The notes below the pieces were generated by a model. The model searched no databases. It had not been told where the DNA came from and saw only the letters and a program-made list of their open reading frames with translations. This document shows positions 10,718-20,800 of a DNA stretch of 64,000 bases, one piece after another. Source of the DNA: Prorocentrum cordatum (taxonomy: Eukaryota > Sar > Dinophyceae > Prorocentrales > Prorocentraceae); NCBI GenBank assembly GCA_963575745.1, contig CAUYUJ010014615.1, positions 455,260 through 519,259 of the forward strand, given 5' to 3'. How positions within the stretch are numbered: position 1 is the first letter of the stretch; every line of letters begins with the position of its first letter. A program made the position numbers and the translations under genes.

Positions 10718-10917
10718 CGCAGGGGGACACGGCCGACCGCACCCCAGCGAAGGAGCACGCACCGGACCCGGCGTGCGCGAGAGCCCGCCGCAACGGCGGG
10801 CGCAGCGCGCTCGAGAAAAAGCCGACACGAGGCGACTCGCTGTTCTCGCCCTGGTAGGGCGGGCTGCTGTCGACGTCCGGCGTCCCCGCCGGGGGGGCCG
10901 CCGAGGGTGCAACCTCG

Positions 10918-11098
10918 TCCTCCTCCCTCTCCTCCTCCTCCTCCTCCTCTCCTCCTCCTCCTCCTCCTCCTCTCCTCCTCCTCCCTCCTCTCCTCCTCCT
11001 CCTCCTCCTCCTCCTCCTCCTCCTCCTCCCCCCTTATCCTCCTCCTCCTCGTCCTCGTCCTCGTCGTCCTGCCCTTCCTCGCCCCCCCCTCCTCCTGG
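10918..11098. repeat. CCT microsatellite
   Basis: CCT array with CT and CCC interruptions, then CGTCCT units. Shortly downstream is GCTCTCCCCTCCCAG followed by GATCTCC, an acceptor-like context. Confidence 0.9.
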
Positions 11099-11928
11099 CT
11101 ATGTGCCCTCCTGCTCTCCCCTCCCAGGATCTCCGAGGAAACCAGAGAGAGAGAGTATCGTTGTGGATGCCATGACAATGGACACCCTAACAGTCCTATC
11201 GTTGAATCGAAAATGTGTTTCACGTGCTTGGGAGTGTTCTAGCACATGTTTAAAACAGGAGCTTAACGTGCTTAAGACATGTTTATTAAAACATGTTTCA
11301 GACATCTGGGAATTATTTGGCAACGCGCTTCCTCTCCATTGATCGTCGTCCACAAGAGCACCAGCACCGCTGCTCCGCAGGCCTCTCCCAGGGTGCGCTC
11401 GGGCCAGGAGTTCGAAGCGGACCCAGCCACGGCGACGAGGGCCTCTCAGGAGGCCCACACAGGCGGAAGCAACAAACGGTAGCGGTGTCAGCATCTTTTC
11501 CTCCTCGGAGTTCCTCGATCATCCTCCTTCATCCTCCTCGACGCCGACCTGCTTGCCCCTCCATGGCATGAACAAGATTGAACGCGGAAACTTGCAGTCG
11601 ATCGTGGTCGCCGTCCACCTTGGTCAGCATCAACCCCTGGAGCCTCCTCGCGAATCGGCCATGGTCGGCACGTGCCATGACAAAGATCGGCGACGACAAG
11701 ATCCCGCGACGTCTTGGTCATGGTCAGCGTGCTCCTTCCCTCGACTGTCACCCTTCCTCGGTCATCCTCCTCGACTGGGCGGCGCACACAAGACGGCAGG
11801 GGGAGGAGGACAGGCCTCTTGGAAAGAGGATGCTTCTTCGAAGGCGCCGGCCCTGCATCAACAGACAATGCCCGCGCCTTCTGAGAAGCAGGGTGCTTCC
11901 AAGAAGCCCTCCCCCCTCCCCCTTATCC
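11099..11928. other. Unassigned DNA with family L repeat
   Basis: No gene recognised. ACATGTTT and related octamers recur at 11245-11300. The stretch 11379-11460 (CTCTCCCAGGGTGCGCTCGG, then GGCGACGAGGGCCTCTCAGG) is about 75-80% identical by eye to 40130-40205. In both cases a family A element starts about 450-550 bp further on. Confidence 0.5.
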
Positions 11929-12095
11929 TTAGGTTGGGCACGTCCTCCTACAGGCGGATTTCGGACGAGAAATAAAGTACACCCCAGAAGCATTCACAAC
12001 AAAAACCCCAAACAGGGTCCCGAAACATCGTCCACAGACGATTGTTTTCCGACTATTTCTGGATACTCCTCCTGTAGGGGGCCACGCCCGACTTA
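11929..12095 (+). mobile_element. Family A TIR element, copy A5
   Basis: Starts TTAGGTTGGGCACGTCCTCC and ends CCTCCTGTAGGGGGCCACGCC then CGACTTA. The flanks CCTTATCC and CCCTACCC match at 6 of 8 positions with a one-base offset, a plausible decayed target duplication. Confidence 0.8.
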
Positions 12096-12311
12096 GCCCT
12101 ACCCCCCCTCTGCGCGTGGCCGAAGTGTGCTTCTCCCCATCGATTGCCGCCCCTCGTCGGTCGCCCTCCTCGACGCTTCGCGGCCGCCTGCCCCTGGGAG
12201 GAGCTGGTCCTGGGCCGACGGTGACCACGCCTCTGGGTCCCTCTCGCCGGTCACTGGGCTGCCGTGCTCCTGCACTGGGCCGGGGAGGGGGGCGGGAAGA
12301 GGGAGGCCAGG

Positions 12312-12590
12312 AGGGAAGAAGAAGAAGAAGAAGAGGAAGAAGAAGAAGAAGAGAAAGACAAAGAAGAAGAAGAAGAAGAAGAAGAGGAGGAAAAAGAAGA
12401 AGGGGAGCAGGCGGAGGGAGGAGAGAGGAGGCAGGGAGGAGAGGGGCGACAGGAGGAGAGGAGGAGGAGGAGGAGGAGGAGGAGGAGGAGGAGGAGGAGG
12501 AGGAGGAGGAGGAGGAGGAGGAGGGGGAGGAGGAGGAGGAGGAGGAGGAGGAGGAGGAGGAGGAGGAGGCGGAGGAGGCGGAAGGGGTTG
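12312..12590. repeat. GAA to GGA compound microsatellite
   Basis: AAGAAG units grade into GGAGGA. Frames give Lys/Arg/Glu/Gly runs only. Confidence 0.95.
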
Positions 12591-13332
12591 CAGGGGCTGC
12601 AGTGCACGGGCCAAGGGCATCTCGGAACCACCGGAAAGAACTGAGCACAGCTCAGCATCGAGCACCACCCGCTGCTCCCGTCTGAATCTGCACGACTCTC
12701 CTATCCGACGTCCAGCGCTGACGGCACCCGAATCAAGCCGGTGCCTGGTAGGCGGAAGGAGGGAGGGAGGGAGAGGTAGCGGCAGGCCCTCCGGCGTACC
12801 ATTTCAGCAAAACGTGGTAATGCGATGCCTTCTGCACTGGAGGCCAGCTGGCACGCGGGCGCACGGCACCACGCTTGAGCCTTAGTATGGCCCTGGTCGC
12901 GTCGTCCAGCTGGTCGTGGAATACCCGCCTCCCAATCTTGGAGGGCAGGTGCATGAACAATTTCAAACCGTTCCGTCATAGCCAAAACGTGTCCCTGTGG
13001 GAACCCTTTATTGCTCGTGCTTGTCTGTCTTGCGCTGGCTGTCTGCAAGCTGTGCACGTAGCCAGTGACCGCGGGCGCAGAGATCTCCATCCATATGTTC
13101 TGGGGTGCTGCTCCTCGGCGTCGCACTGGGGCTGCCTGAGGTGGTGCTCGGCCAAGCCTATGAGGTCATTGCTGGCCCCTTCGACAAACGCCTTGGCTGC
13201 CTCATTGCATTGGCTGCAGCTGCCGAACAAAACTAGGAGTGCGTTGCACCTGGTCAGCGGTGGCCAACTGCCTGCGGCTGACACTCTGATGCTCTTCCCG
13301 GTTGGCCGTGACCTCTGTAGCACTGCGGAGTT

Positions 13333-13447
13333 CCAGGCGGTGGAGCCCTCCCCGCCCCGTAAGCTAGCGAGGTTCTCAACGCCCAGGGGTCGCTGGGAAT
13401 ATAGGCGTGGTGCCACCAGGCCAGTCCGTGGGGAAGGTGCACCGCCC
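13333..13447 (+). repeat. Diverged ~115-bp duplication, copy 1
   Basis: Aligns with 13712-13828: CGGTGGAGCCCTCCCCGCCC versus TGGTGGAGCCCACCCTTCCC, and GGTGCCACCAGGCCAGTCCG versus GATGCCACCAAGCTGGTCCG. About 75% identity by eye, 380 bp apart. Confidence 0.7.
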
Positions 13448-13711
13448 GTCGCTCCCTCCGCCTTGTTGTCGAAGTCGGCGAGGTGCCTCCTGGCCCATGT
13501 TGCTGCGTGCTGGCGGGGGTAAGGCATCCCTCTGATCACTTCAGACGGTGCTTGCTGGGTCCAGGACGCGTTCCTTGGAAGCGTGCTTGGGAGGCGGGTG
13601 CCCCTGGTCGCACCCCACCGAACAGGTCAAGGACGCGTCCCTTGGCGGCGTTACCTCTGTTTCGGCTGCCGTCTCGCTAACCTGGTGCGTGGCCTCAGCC
13701 GGGTGCCAGCT

Positions 13712-13828
13712 GGTGGTGGAGCCCACCCTTCCCGTAGGCCAGCGAGGCTCCCAAAGCCTGGTGGCCGCTGGGATTTTAGGGCGCGATGCCACCAAGCTGG
13801 TCCGCGGGGTGGGTGCTCCGCCTGGCAC
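13712..13828 (+). repeat. Diverged ~115-bp duplication, copy 2
   Basis: Partner of 13333-13447; both lie inside the decayed minus-strand coding region. Confidence 0.7.
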
Positions 13829-14705
13829 TGGCCGTGCTCCAGCATTGCCACCGCTGGTTCGCCACGGGCTCTCGGCCTCCTCCTCGAACCTGACTGCTGT
13901 GATGTGGTTGCCAAGAAGGCTACGGCTGCCCATCAACTCCTGGCGCTGGCCCATTGCCTGCTAGGGCTGCAGCATGCCATCGCCAGCAGCACCCGCGTTC
14001 CCAGGCGCAGCAATCCTCTGCGGGCTGGCCGCCTTCTGGCGGGCTTTGATGGCTGCCGCCCTGTCGACGTACTTGGCCATCGCTTGTGGGTTGGCGAAGT
14101 CGCAGCCCGTGGAGCTGTTGTCCGTGACAGGCTACGGTCGTACGATTGCCTCCTGTACTACTATGCCCATGCAAATACCACCACCAGTGATGGTAGGGCT
14201 GCTGCCACCGCTACAGTATTACACCAAGCATAACGTCGCTAAGCACATCCTCTGCGTGTCGACTGGCGTCGCTACGCTCGGGTTGGTCTCCGATGCGTCC
14301 ATGGTGCCACATGTGGCTGCCTGCATGTCAGCTGGCAGGGCCTCTCGTCCTTCTTCGTCTCCCCGTCGGCGTTTGTCCGAGCTGCCCTGGTTCTCGCACG
14401 CCCCTTGCATCGTCTTCGCCTGGGCCGCCAGCCCCGCTGCTTGCTTGTACTTGGCCGTTTTGCTGTTCTACTCCTGGGCCTGTCGAAGAGCTCCCAGGTC
14501 CTCAGCACACAGGTCTGGGAAGTCCTCCCACATGTCATCGCTGTGCGCCTGTGGTCCGCCCTGAGCTCGGCACTGCCCGAGTACCGTTCCTTTTTGCCGT
14601 ACCTCTTGCTGTAGTCGGTCCAGCTCCTGCCTGGCCTCCAGCGTATGTGGTGACTGGCGACAAAAAGAACAAAAACAAAAAAACGGCTCGGGCCAAGGAA
14701 AAGGG

Positions 14706-14784
14706 CACCTGACGGGCGCCGCGAAAAATGAACGAGCATGAGCGCTGGGCAGGAAGATTGGTAAGAGTTGGCGCCCGCCAGGTG
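14706..14784. other. Hairpin with 15-bp arms
   Basis: CACCTGACGGGCGCC (14706-14720) and GGCGCCCGCCAGGTG (14770-14784) are inverted with one mismatch around a ~49-nt loop. It lies in what would be intron or inserted DNA between the two coiled-coil segments of the minus-strand relic, so it may be a minimal mobile element. Confidence 0.65.
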
Positions 14785-15098
14785 TGACGACACTCAACTT
14801 AGATGGATAACGACGGCCGTAACGATAAGTAAATAAATGATAGACAATAGAATTGATGGTGAGTGTTGCCGTGACTCCGCAAGTGCAGTGCACTTAGGCT
14901 GGCCACTCTGTCCAGCTTCTCGAGCAGTTCCTGCTCCGCCCGAATCAGCTGCTTGGCGATCTTCTCTTGCTGCTGCTGGGCATGCTTCTACCGCAGCGCT
15001 GCCGCCTCGAATCCGACTCCCCGCTTGAGATGTGAAGCCCGAAGAAACGAATATGCTAAACTAATGCACGCTTTCCTCCGGGAAGGGGACGACTTGTG

Positions 15099-15255
15099 CT
15101 AGGTCGGGCGTGTCCCCCTGCAGGCGAATTTTATACAAAAAATCAAAATAATAGAAAAATGTGATACATATTCTCAAATGATATAAAAATTGTCTCCAGA
15201 CTATTCCTTGACTATTTTTGAATATTCCTCCTGTAGAGGGACAGGCACGATTTAA
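15099..15255 (+). mobile_element. Family A TIR element, copy A6, perfect 8-bp TSD
   Basis: Starts CTAGGTCGGGCGTGTCCCCC and ends CCTCCTGTAGAGGGACAGGC then ACGATTTAA. It is flanked by perfect direct repeats GACTTGTG at 15091-15098 and 15256-15263. The AT-rich interior has the family boxes CCAGACTATT and GACTATTTTTGAATATTCC. The insertion cuts the minus-strand reading frame at 15252-15880 and its terminal TTA supplies that frame's TAA stop. Confidence 0.92.
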
Positions 15256-15880
15256 GACTTGTGCCGTTTGGAGCTCCTCTGGGGGGCCTCTTGGACAGGC
15301 TGCGCAGGTGCCAGGGCGGAGAGTTTGGCCAGGCTCTCCGCCGCTTCCTCTGCGGCTCTGTCCTGGGAGCCCTTGGCCACGGTGGCCACAGCCTGGAGCG
15401 CGAGCAAGCTGCTCCCTGTGAGTCCCAGTGTCTGCAGAGCCCTCTGCTCGGCCCGGTTGCTGGTCTCCTCGCCCTTGGGCCAGGTGCAGCCGCAGGCCTC
15501 ACGGGCCTCCCAGCGCTTGGCGTGCCCGCGCGCCTGATGCACGCCCAGCTGCTGCAGGCGGGGCGCTCTGGGCAGATCGAGTACCTGCTGTCCCGGCTTC
15601 GGCTGCTCTGCCGCTTCCTCCTCCTCCTCCTCCTCCTCCTCCTCCTCCTCCTCCTCCTCCTCCTCCTCCTCCTCCTCCTCCTCCTGGCCCGGTTGCCTCC
15701 GTCGGGCGCTCTTGCCTTTGCTCCATTGGGCACGGTCTCGCCAACCAGCGTGCCGACTGCCTCCGCGGCCGCCTCTCACCATGGCCTCTGCGCCGCCGGA
15801 CGCGTCGCACTGCGACAGCTTCTGCAGCCTCCTCAGAGGCTCCCCATCAAGCCCCAGGCCATGGTGGCGGCGGACCTTCC
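15252..15880 (-). CDS. Charged ORF sandwiched between two family A elements
   Basis: Minus-strand frame of about 209 codons, open from just inside element A7 to a TAA lying in the terminus of element A6. It begins with a basic, leucine-containing stretch (LDGEPLRRLQKL), has a basic middle, a run of about 23 Glu encoded by the CCT/GGA array at 15615-15684, then an Ala-rich amphipathic tail (AEEAAESLAKLSALAPAQPV) ending KRHKS. If A6 and one target copy are ignored, the frame continues for another ~35 codons before a TAG next to the coiled-coil segment at 14987. The ORF may therefore be the upstream part of the same decayed gene, or an exon bounded by intron-like elements. No known domain recognised; real expression is uncertain. 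Confidence 0.35.
15615..15684. repeat. CCT microsatellite
   Basis: About 23 CCT units on plus; in frame as poly-Glu on the minus strand within the charged ORF. Confidence 0.95.
15817..15878 (+). repeat. 62-bp direct repeat flanking A7, left copy
   Basis: AGCTTCTGCAGCCTCCTCAG ... GTGGCGGCGGACCTT matches 16036-16096 at roughly 93%, with one indel. The pair brackets element A7 almost exactly. Confidence 0.9.
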
Positions 15881-15881
15881 C

Positions 15882-16031
15882 CTAGGTCGGGCTTGTCCCC
15901 CTACAGGCGAATGTTGCACGAAAAATCAAGAATACGATAAAAAGCACTCAAAGATGGTCAACAAATCGTCCCCAGACTATTTTTTTACGATTTCGGAAGA
16001 TTCCTCCTGTAGAGGGACAGGCCGGACCTAA
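15882..16031 (+). mobile_element. Family A TIR element, copy A7
   Basis: Starts CTAGGTCGGGCTTGTCCCCC and ends CCTCCTGTAGAGGGACAGGC then CGGACCTAA. Instead of an 8-bp target duplication it is bracketed by ~62-bp direct repeats (15817-15878 and 16036-16096). On the minus strand these encode similar peptides (LDGEPLRRLQKL and LDGEPPRRLQKL). Confidence 0.88.
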
Positions 16032-16035
16032 CGAT

Positions 16036-16096
16036 AGCTTCTGCAGCCTCCTCGGAGGCTCCCCATCAAGCCACGGCCGTGGTGGCGGCGGACCTT
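16036..16096 (+). repeat. 62-bp direct repeat flanking A7, right copy
   Basis: Partner of 15817-15878. Divergence is limited to a few substitutions and a single-base deletion, so the duplication is recent relative to the other decayed sequence here. Confidence 0.9.
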
Positions 16097-17659
16097 CTCG
16101 CTGCCCCACGACCGCTCGTGTATCACAGGCGGCGTCGGCGCGCGGCGATGGCGACACGCGGGTTCGAGCCACGCCTGGTGAGGCGAAGGAGGAGGAGGAG
16201 GAACAGAAAGAGAACGATGACGAGGAGAAGGAGGGGGAAAAGAAGAGGGAGGAGGGCGGACGGACAGAGAGGAAGAAGAAGGGGACGACGCCAGCCTCCA
16301 ATACGAAGCCGACGACAGAAAGCGAGAAGGGAGAAAAGACAAAGAAGAGAGAGGGAGGGGCCAAGGAGGAGGATGGAGGCAGTGCAGTCGAGGGAGGGGG
16401 AGGAAAACGGATGGAAGAAGAGAAGGGAACGGAATACGCCGACGAAGGTAAAAATGGGAGGCGCAAAGACGACGACGAAAAAAACCGACGAGGGCGAAGA
16501 CGAAAAGACGAGAAGACGACCGCAACGGCGACGACGACAACACCTGGCTCCGGAGGCCTCGGCAGGTCTTAGGAGATCTCTGGAGACCTCCCGGAGGATT
16601 ATGGAGGTCGTCGTCGTCGTCGTCGTCGTTGTCGTCCTCGTCGTCGTCCACGTCGTCGTCGTCCCCAGAGAGGACAAAGTCGCCTGGCGAGAGAACCGAC
16701 CCAGTGCAGCTGCACGGGCCCCCGTGGCGCTCGATCCACATGAGGGGTGTGCCGAAAGGGGCGCGGGGGCGCCGTGCGCAAGCACCAACTGGAGACATGG
16801 GTGGAGCTCCTTCGGAATCGTCCTGCGTCTTGCACCGCGGGGGGTGCTGCAGGGTGGGGCTCCTTGCGGAGAGGCGTGCCGAAGTGGGCGCGGGGAGGCC
16901 ATGCGATTTCCTCACCCGAGGACTTAGGTGGAGCTCGCAAGCCGTAGGTGGAGCTTCGCATGGGGAACGGACCTCGTGAGGAGTGCACCGAGATGGGCGT
17001 GGGGACGCCGCGCGAGTTCCTCCCCTGGGGCCTCGGGTAGTGCTCACCATGAGGGCAGGTCCCGCCCCATCCGAATCCGCTCGCAATCGCTCCCTGGACC
17101 TCTCTGGGGGTCCATCAAAGACAACTTTTTCGACGTGCATCCAGCCGTGACGACGAGACGCCCCCAGGAGGCGCCGAGAGATAACAAAGAACGCCAGGGA
17201 GGGTCGCCCGGTGTCTCGACCAGCCCTCGGAGGCCCTTCCCTTGCCTCTCCCCGGGTGCGTCCTGATTTGCATCTCGAGGAGACTCCACCCGTGGTGGCG
17301 AGGGCTCTCCAGGAGGGGCATCGGCACAGCTAAACCAGATCATACGGGCGCGCGGTAGGGACGCAAGGGCCTTGGATCGAACTTCCCGAACGGCGCCAGA
17401 CTTGCCGAAGAGGCTAAGGAACGGCCGAAAAGGCAAGGGCGCAAGTACACCCTTGGCAAGTTACTTGTCCTTCTGATGCGGTTTGACTGTAATGGTATCT
17501 TTTCGGGACCCTCACCGCACGGTTTTGGGATCTCGGAGGCCCCAGTCGCCAGAGGTATCCTCGGAGAGAACGACTCAAATTCCAAAACCGTGCGCAGGCC
17601 CCGAATCCCCACTGACTCACCACGCGGTGTGGTCGCCACACCGTCTGGGGCCCCCGAAT
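16097..17659. other. Purine-rich then mixed DNA, no gene recognised
   Basis: 16180-16560 is strongly purine-biased and gives Lys/Arg/Glu frames. 16605-16680 has GTCGTC runs. 16740-17040 shows weak repetition of GTGGAGCTC and GTGCCGAAAGGGGCG-like phrases, possibly a decayed relative of satellite D. No protein domain was recognised. Confidence 0.45.
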
Positions 17660-17696
17660 ATCCTCCTCCTCCTCCTCCTCCTCCTCCTCCTCCTCT
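17660..17696. repeat. Short CCT microsatellite
   Basis: About 12 CCT units on the plus strand, shortly upstream of element A8. Confidence 0.9.
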
Positions 17697-17733
17697 GAGC
17701 CTCTTGCTGGAGAGAGGGCGACTGGTGCCAGGA

Positions 17734-17911
17734 CTAGGTCGGGCACGTCCCCCTACAGGCGGAGTTTGAACGAAACATAAAAAAATAGTCCATATATATA
17801 TATATATATACACATATATATAAATATTCAAGCATGATAGACAAAGTGTTCCCATACTATTGTTTGACTAGTTTTGAATGTTCCCCCTGTGGAGGGACAG
17901 GCCCGACGTAA
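17734..17911 (+). mobile_element. Family A TIR element, copy A8
   Basis: Starts CTAGGTCGGGCACGTCCCCC and ends CCCCCTGTGGAGGGACAGGC then CCGACGTAA, with an AT microsatellite (about 17791-17823) expanded in the interior. CTGGTGCC recurs a few bases outside each end (17722-17729 and 17914-17921), an offset or decayed target duplication. Confidence 0.85.
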
Positions 17912-18189
17912 GGCTGGTGCCCGGCGGGGCCGCCCCCGGAGGGGGCCGCGACGGCCGCTCCGTGGGGAGGGCGCGCCGAGGCGGCGGGCCCCTCGGCGCG
18001 CTCTGTGCTCGCCTGCCCCCATCGCTGCTTGCGCGGACAGGAGGCGTTCACAGGAGAACGAACAATGGCGCAAACGTAAACACTCGGAGGCCCGCGGGGT
18101 TAGGAGGCAACTACTGGGAGGTTCTCGTCGAGAAGATGAATTATCCCAGGGCGACCCTACCTAGGAGTTGGAGCCCCTAGGAAAGCAGC

Positions 18190-18507
18190 ATTAGTAGTAA
18201 CAGTGAAGCTAAGCTAAAGCTAAGCTAAAGCTAAGCTAAAGCTAAACTAAAGCTATGATAAAGCTAAGGTGAAGCTAAGCTGAAGCTAAGCTAAAGCTAA
18301 GGCAAAGCTGAGGTAAAGCTAAGGTTACGCTAAAGCTAAGCTAAAGTTAAGCTAAAGCTAAGCTAAATCTAAGCTAAAGCTAAGCTAAAGCTGGCTGAAG
18401 CTAAGCTAAAGCTAAGCTAAAGGTAAAGCTAAGCTAAAGCTAAGCTAAAGTTAAAGCTAAAGCTAAAGCTAAAGCTAAAGCTAAAGCTGAGCTAAAGCTA
18501 AAGCTCC
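18190..18507. repeat. GCTAA/GCTAAA mixed short-unit array
   Basis: About 310 bp of alternating 5- and 6-mers, AAGCT and AAAGCT. The complement reads TTAGC/TTTAGC, superficially like a plant-type telomere repeat (TTTAGGG), but with C in place of GGG. I treat it as an ordinary satellite. Confidence 0.9.
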
Positions 18508-18534
18508 AAGGGGACTGGCGGAACCGCTCCCAGG

Positions 18535-18620
18535 GGACTGGGGGAACCGCCCGGGGCGGCCTACACTGCCCGGCCCTACAAAGTAAGAACCCTCTAGGCA
18601 GAGCCTAGGTAGGGAATTAA
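18535..18620 (+). repeat. ~85-bp module, copy 1
   Basis: GGGGGAACCGCCCGGGGC, then CCCGGCCCT, then AGTAAGAACCCTCTAGGCAG. It contains the palindrome CTAGGCAGAGCCTAG (18594-18608). It recurs at 18707-18800. Confidence 0.85.
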
Positions 18621-18706
18621 GCTAAGCTAAGATGAAATAAGCTAAGCTAAGATGAGATAAGCAACGCTAAGCTAAGGGGCCGTCACTGGGGGAACCGCGG
18701 GGCGGA

Positions 18707-18800
18707 TACTGGGGGAACCGCCCGGGGCGAGGACCACTCCCGGCCCTTTAAGCATACACGGTAAGAACCCTTCTAGGCAGAGCCTAGGTAGGGAAAAAGG
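18707..18800 (+). repeat. ~85-bp module, copy 2
   Basis: Same order of blocks as 18535-18620, with the palindrome CTAGGCAGAGCCTAG at 18773-18787. Between the copies is a short GCTAA array. Confidence 0.85.
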
Positions 18801-18842
18801 ATAAGCCCCATTGGGGGGCTGTTATGCCGGAATGTGCCTCGG

Positions 18843-18926
18843 ATGAAGCCGGATTAAGCGGGATTAAGCGGGGTTAAGCCAGATCAAGCGGGATTAAGCC
18901 AGATTAAGCCAGATTAAGCCGGATTC
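18843..18926 (+). repeat. Decamer array GGATTAAGCC
   Basis: Eight to nine units with an exact 10-bp period and few substitutions (GGATTAAGCG, GGGTTAAGCC, AGATCAAGCG, AGATTAAGCC). Confidence 0.9.
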
Positions 18927-19129
18927 AGGACCAGGGCAAAAACAGAATTTGACCTCCCAGGAGTTGCATCCGAAGCGGGGGCAGCACGACGGGAAGCGGT
19001 AAAAACAAGACAGGGAAGCGGAAGCCGCGCGTAGCCTCCTCTGGGAGTCGGCGCATTGTCGTAAACCTCTCTCGAACACAACCACCCTACGGCCAGAATG
19101 AATACGGAACGGTAACTACGGAACCAGCC

Positions 19130-19197
19130 TTAGGTCGGGCATGTCCTCCTACAGGCGGATTTTGGAGGAAAAAATAAAAATATCCCAAACAATGCGT
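19130..19197 (+). mobile_element. Family A element, copy A9 (5' part only)
   Basis: TTAGGTCGGGCATGTCCTCC then TACAGGCGGATTTTGGAGGA and a short AT-rich interior. The sequence then becomes unrelated and no 3' terminal repeat follows. Confidence 0.75.
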
Positions 19198-19915
19198 AGG
19201 GCGAGCTGGGGCCAGATTCTGGCCAAGGATAAACTAAGGCCGATGCTCCATTCGACATTCCAGGACCCGCATCAAGAGGAGGAGAGGGAGAAGAATTTCG
19301 TCAGTGACAGTACGGGACGGCTGTGCAAACAAAACGTCATGTCCAATAATCGCGCTCGCAAAAGGAGCGAGTAGATCACGATGTCAAATGCGAAGACAAT
19401 GCGCAAATCACCGGGATCGACCCGAGTGCCTAGAAGAAGTGTGGGAACTGCCAGAGCTGGTAACCGTAGGAGGACGAGAGCGAGAGCAGGTGAAATAAGA
19501 ACAAAGGAGGGAGTAGCGAACCGACTCCTTCCCGAGAAGGAGCAGACACAACTTCTCGCAGGCACGTGGCTGGCCCGTCTGCGCTTCGGGGCACCAATAC
19601 CAGGAAGGTGCTGACGGACCGCTGAGGTTCCCAGACGGGCTGGCCTGGGACAGTGCCTCCAGGGCCGCTGGCGGCTCAGGCGCCTTGAGCGACGCAGCTT
19701 TCTCCGTGCGGGGCGGCAGGCCAAAGGTCCTCGCAGAGAATGCTCTCGGGAACGACGAGGACAGAAGAAGCGAGCTTCGCGGAGGGGGGGCCCGGGCGCT
19801 CGTCGCCACGGGACGTGCTGAGCTCGAACCCAGAGTGGCCCGCGCACGGGGGCGGGAGAAGCGGAGCCCATGATTGCTGGTGGGCCTGTCCTGTTTTCCT
19901 GTTGGAGGGGGAGGG
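19198..19915. other. Unassigned DNA
   Basis: About 720 bp of mixed composition with no recognised domain or family. Open frames on both strands are short. Confidence 0.45.
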
Positions 19916-20176
19916 GGTCCCCCTCCTCCTCCTTGTCCTCCTCCTCCTCCTCCTCCTCCTCCTCCTCCTCCTCCTCCTCCTCCTTCTCCTCCTCCCTCAT
20001 CCTCCTCCCTCCTCCCTCCTCCCTCCTCCTCCTCCTCCCCCCTCCCTCCTCCTCTTCCTCCTCCTCCACCTCCTCCTCCTCCTCTTTTTCGTCCTCCTGC
20101 TCCTCATCCTCCTCCTCGTCCTCCTCCTTCCCCCCTCCAACTTATGGTGGTGGTGGTGGTGGTGGTGGTGGTGGTG
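19916..20176. repeat. CCT array followed by GGT array
   Basis: CCT units with CTT, CAT and CGT variants to about 20130, then about eleven GGT units at 20143-20176. Confidence 0.9.
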
Positions 20177-20800
20177 GAAAACAGGCCCATCAGTCGAGAA
20201 AGAGGGGGAGGGAACGGCAACGCGATGACCTCTGCATGAGGGAAAATTCGTCAGCTTCCGCTTGGCAGGGGCGAAACGGCGCGTGAGACATTTGGCTGTC
20301 CCCCTCTCCCTTTGTCCCTCCCCGCGGGCCCAAAGTCCTGTCGGAGGGGGTGGGGCCTGGAGGTTGGGGGGGACGACAAGCTTGCCAACCCACCTCTGGG
20401 ACCCTCGGAGCCTCCAAATCCACCCTCCGTGGCCGCCAAGATGCCCAAGGCAAGGTGCTTTCGAAGATGGCCCCGGGAAAGCTCCGACATGCCGGAGGGG
20501 CCTCAAAAAGCTCCAGGATGGACTGCAGGCGGCCAAGACGCCCCACCAGGGCCCTATCACGAAGACTCCTCGAAGGCCTCGAGAAGTAGACAGAATTGAT
20601 GCTTCATGTGGTTAACACATATGTTTCGCGTTCTCGCCTTGCGGGCTTCTGGACACCCAGACGACCAGAGAAAACTCCCAGGACCAGCCCAAAGAGCATG
20701 GGGGCCACACGCGAACCTGAAGGGGAGGATGGGGTTCACTACGTTCGGGAGCTCCCGAGCGAAGTGAACCCACCCTCTTCCTCCTTCTGAGGGGGAGGGG
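20177..20800 (+). other. Unassigned DNA with weak family C signal
   Basis: The stretch 20490-20700 has scattered CCAAGACGCCCC and CCCAGACGACC phrases around an AT-richer core (20590-20640). It resembles the cores inside family C blocks at 21820, 24260, 48310, 49120 and 58150. No gene recognised. Confidence 0.4.

Larger units (their letters stand above)
12700..14987 (-). pseudogene. Decayed LINE-like coding region (coiled coil + endonuclease-like segment)
   Basis: Read on the minus strand. From 14987 to about 14890 there is a heptad-like coiled coil (QQQQEKIAKQLIRAEQELLE) which then stops. After a gap it resumes at 14653 with LEARQELDRLQQEVRQKG, directly behind a T-rich tract ending GTCGCCAG that resembles a 3' splice site. 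The frame then crosses a TAG near 14470. Between about 13240 and 13075 the segment NDLIGLAEHHLRQPQC...YGW resembles the start of an apurinic-type endonuclease of dinoflagellate LINEs (established family; my assignment is by eye). From 12960 to 12790 a further frame contains HDQLDDATRAILRLKRGAV. Frames are broken by stops and shifts. No reverse transcriptase motif was found. It could instead be a host gene with introns. Confidence 0.4.

Noticed and set aside
16140-16180. tRNA B-box-like GGGTTCGAGCC
   Set aside because: No matching A box, stems or anticodon arm at the right distance.
18190-18507. Interstitial telomere
   Set aside because: The unit is TTTAGC/TTAGC, not TTTAGGG, and is irregular.
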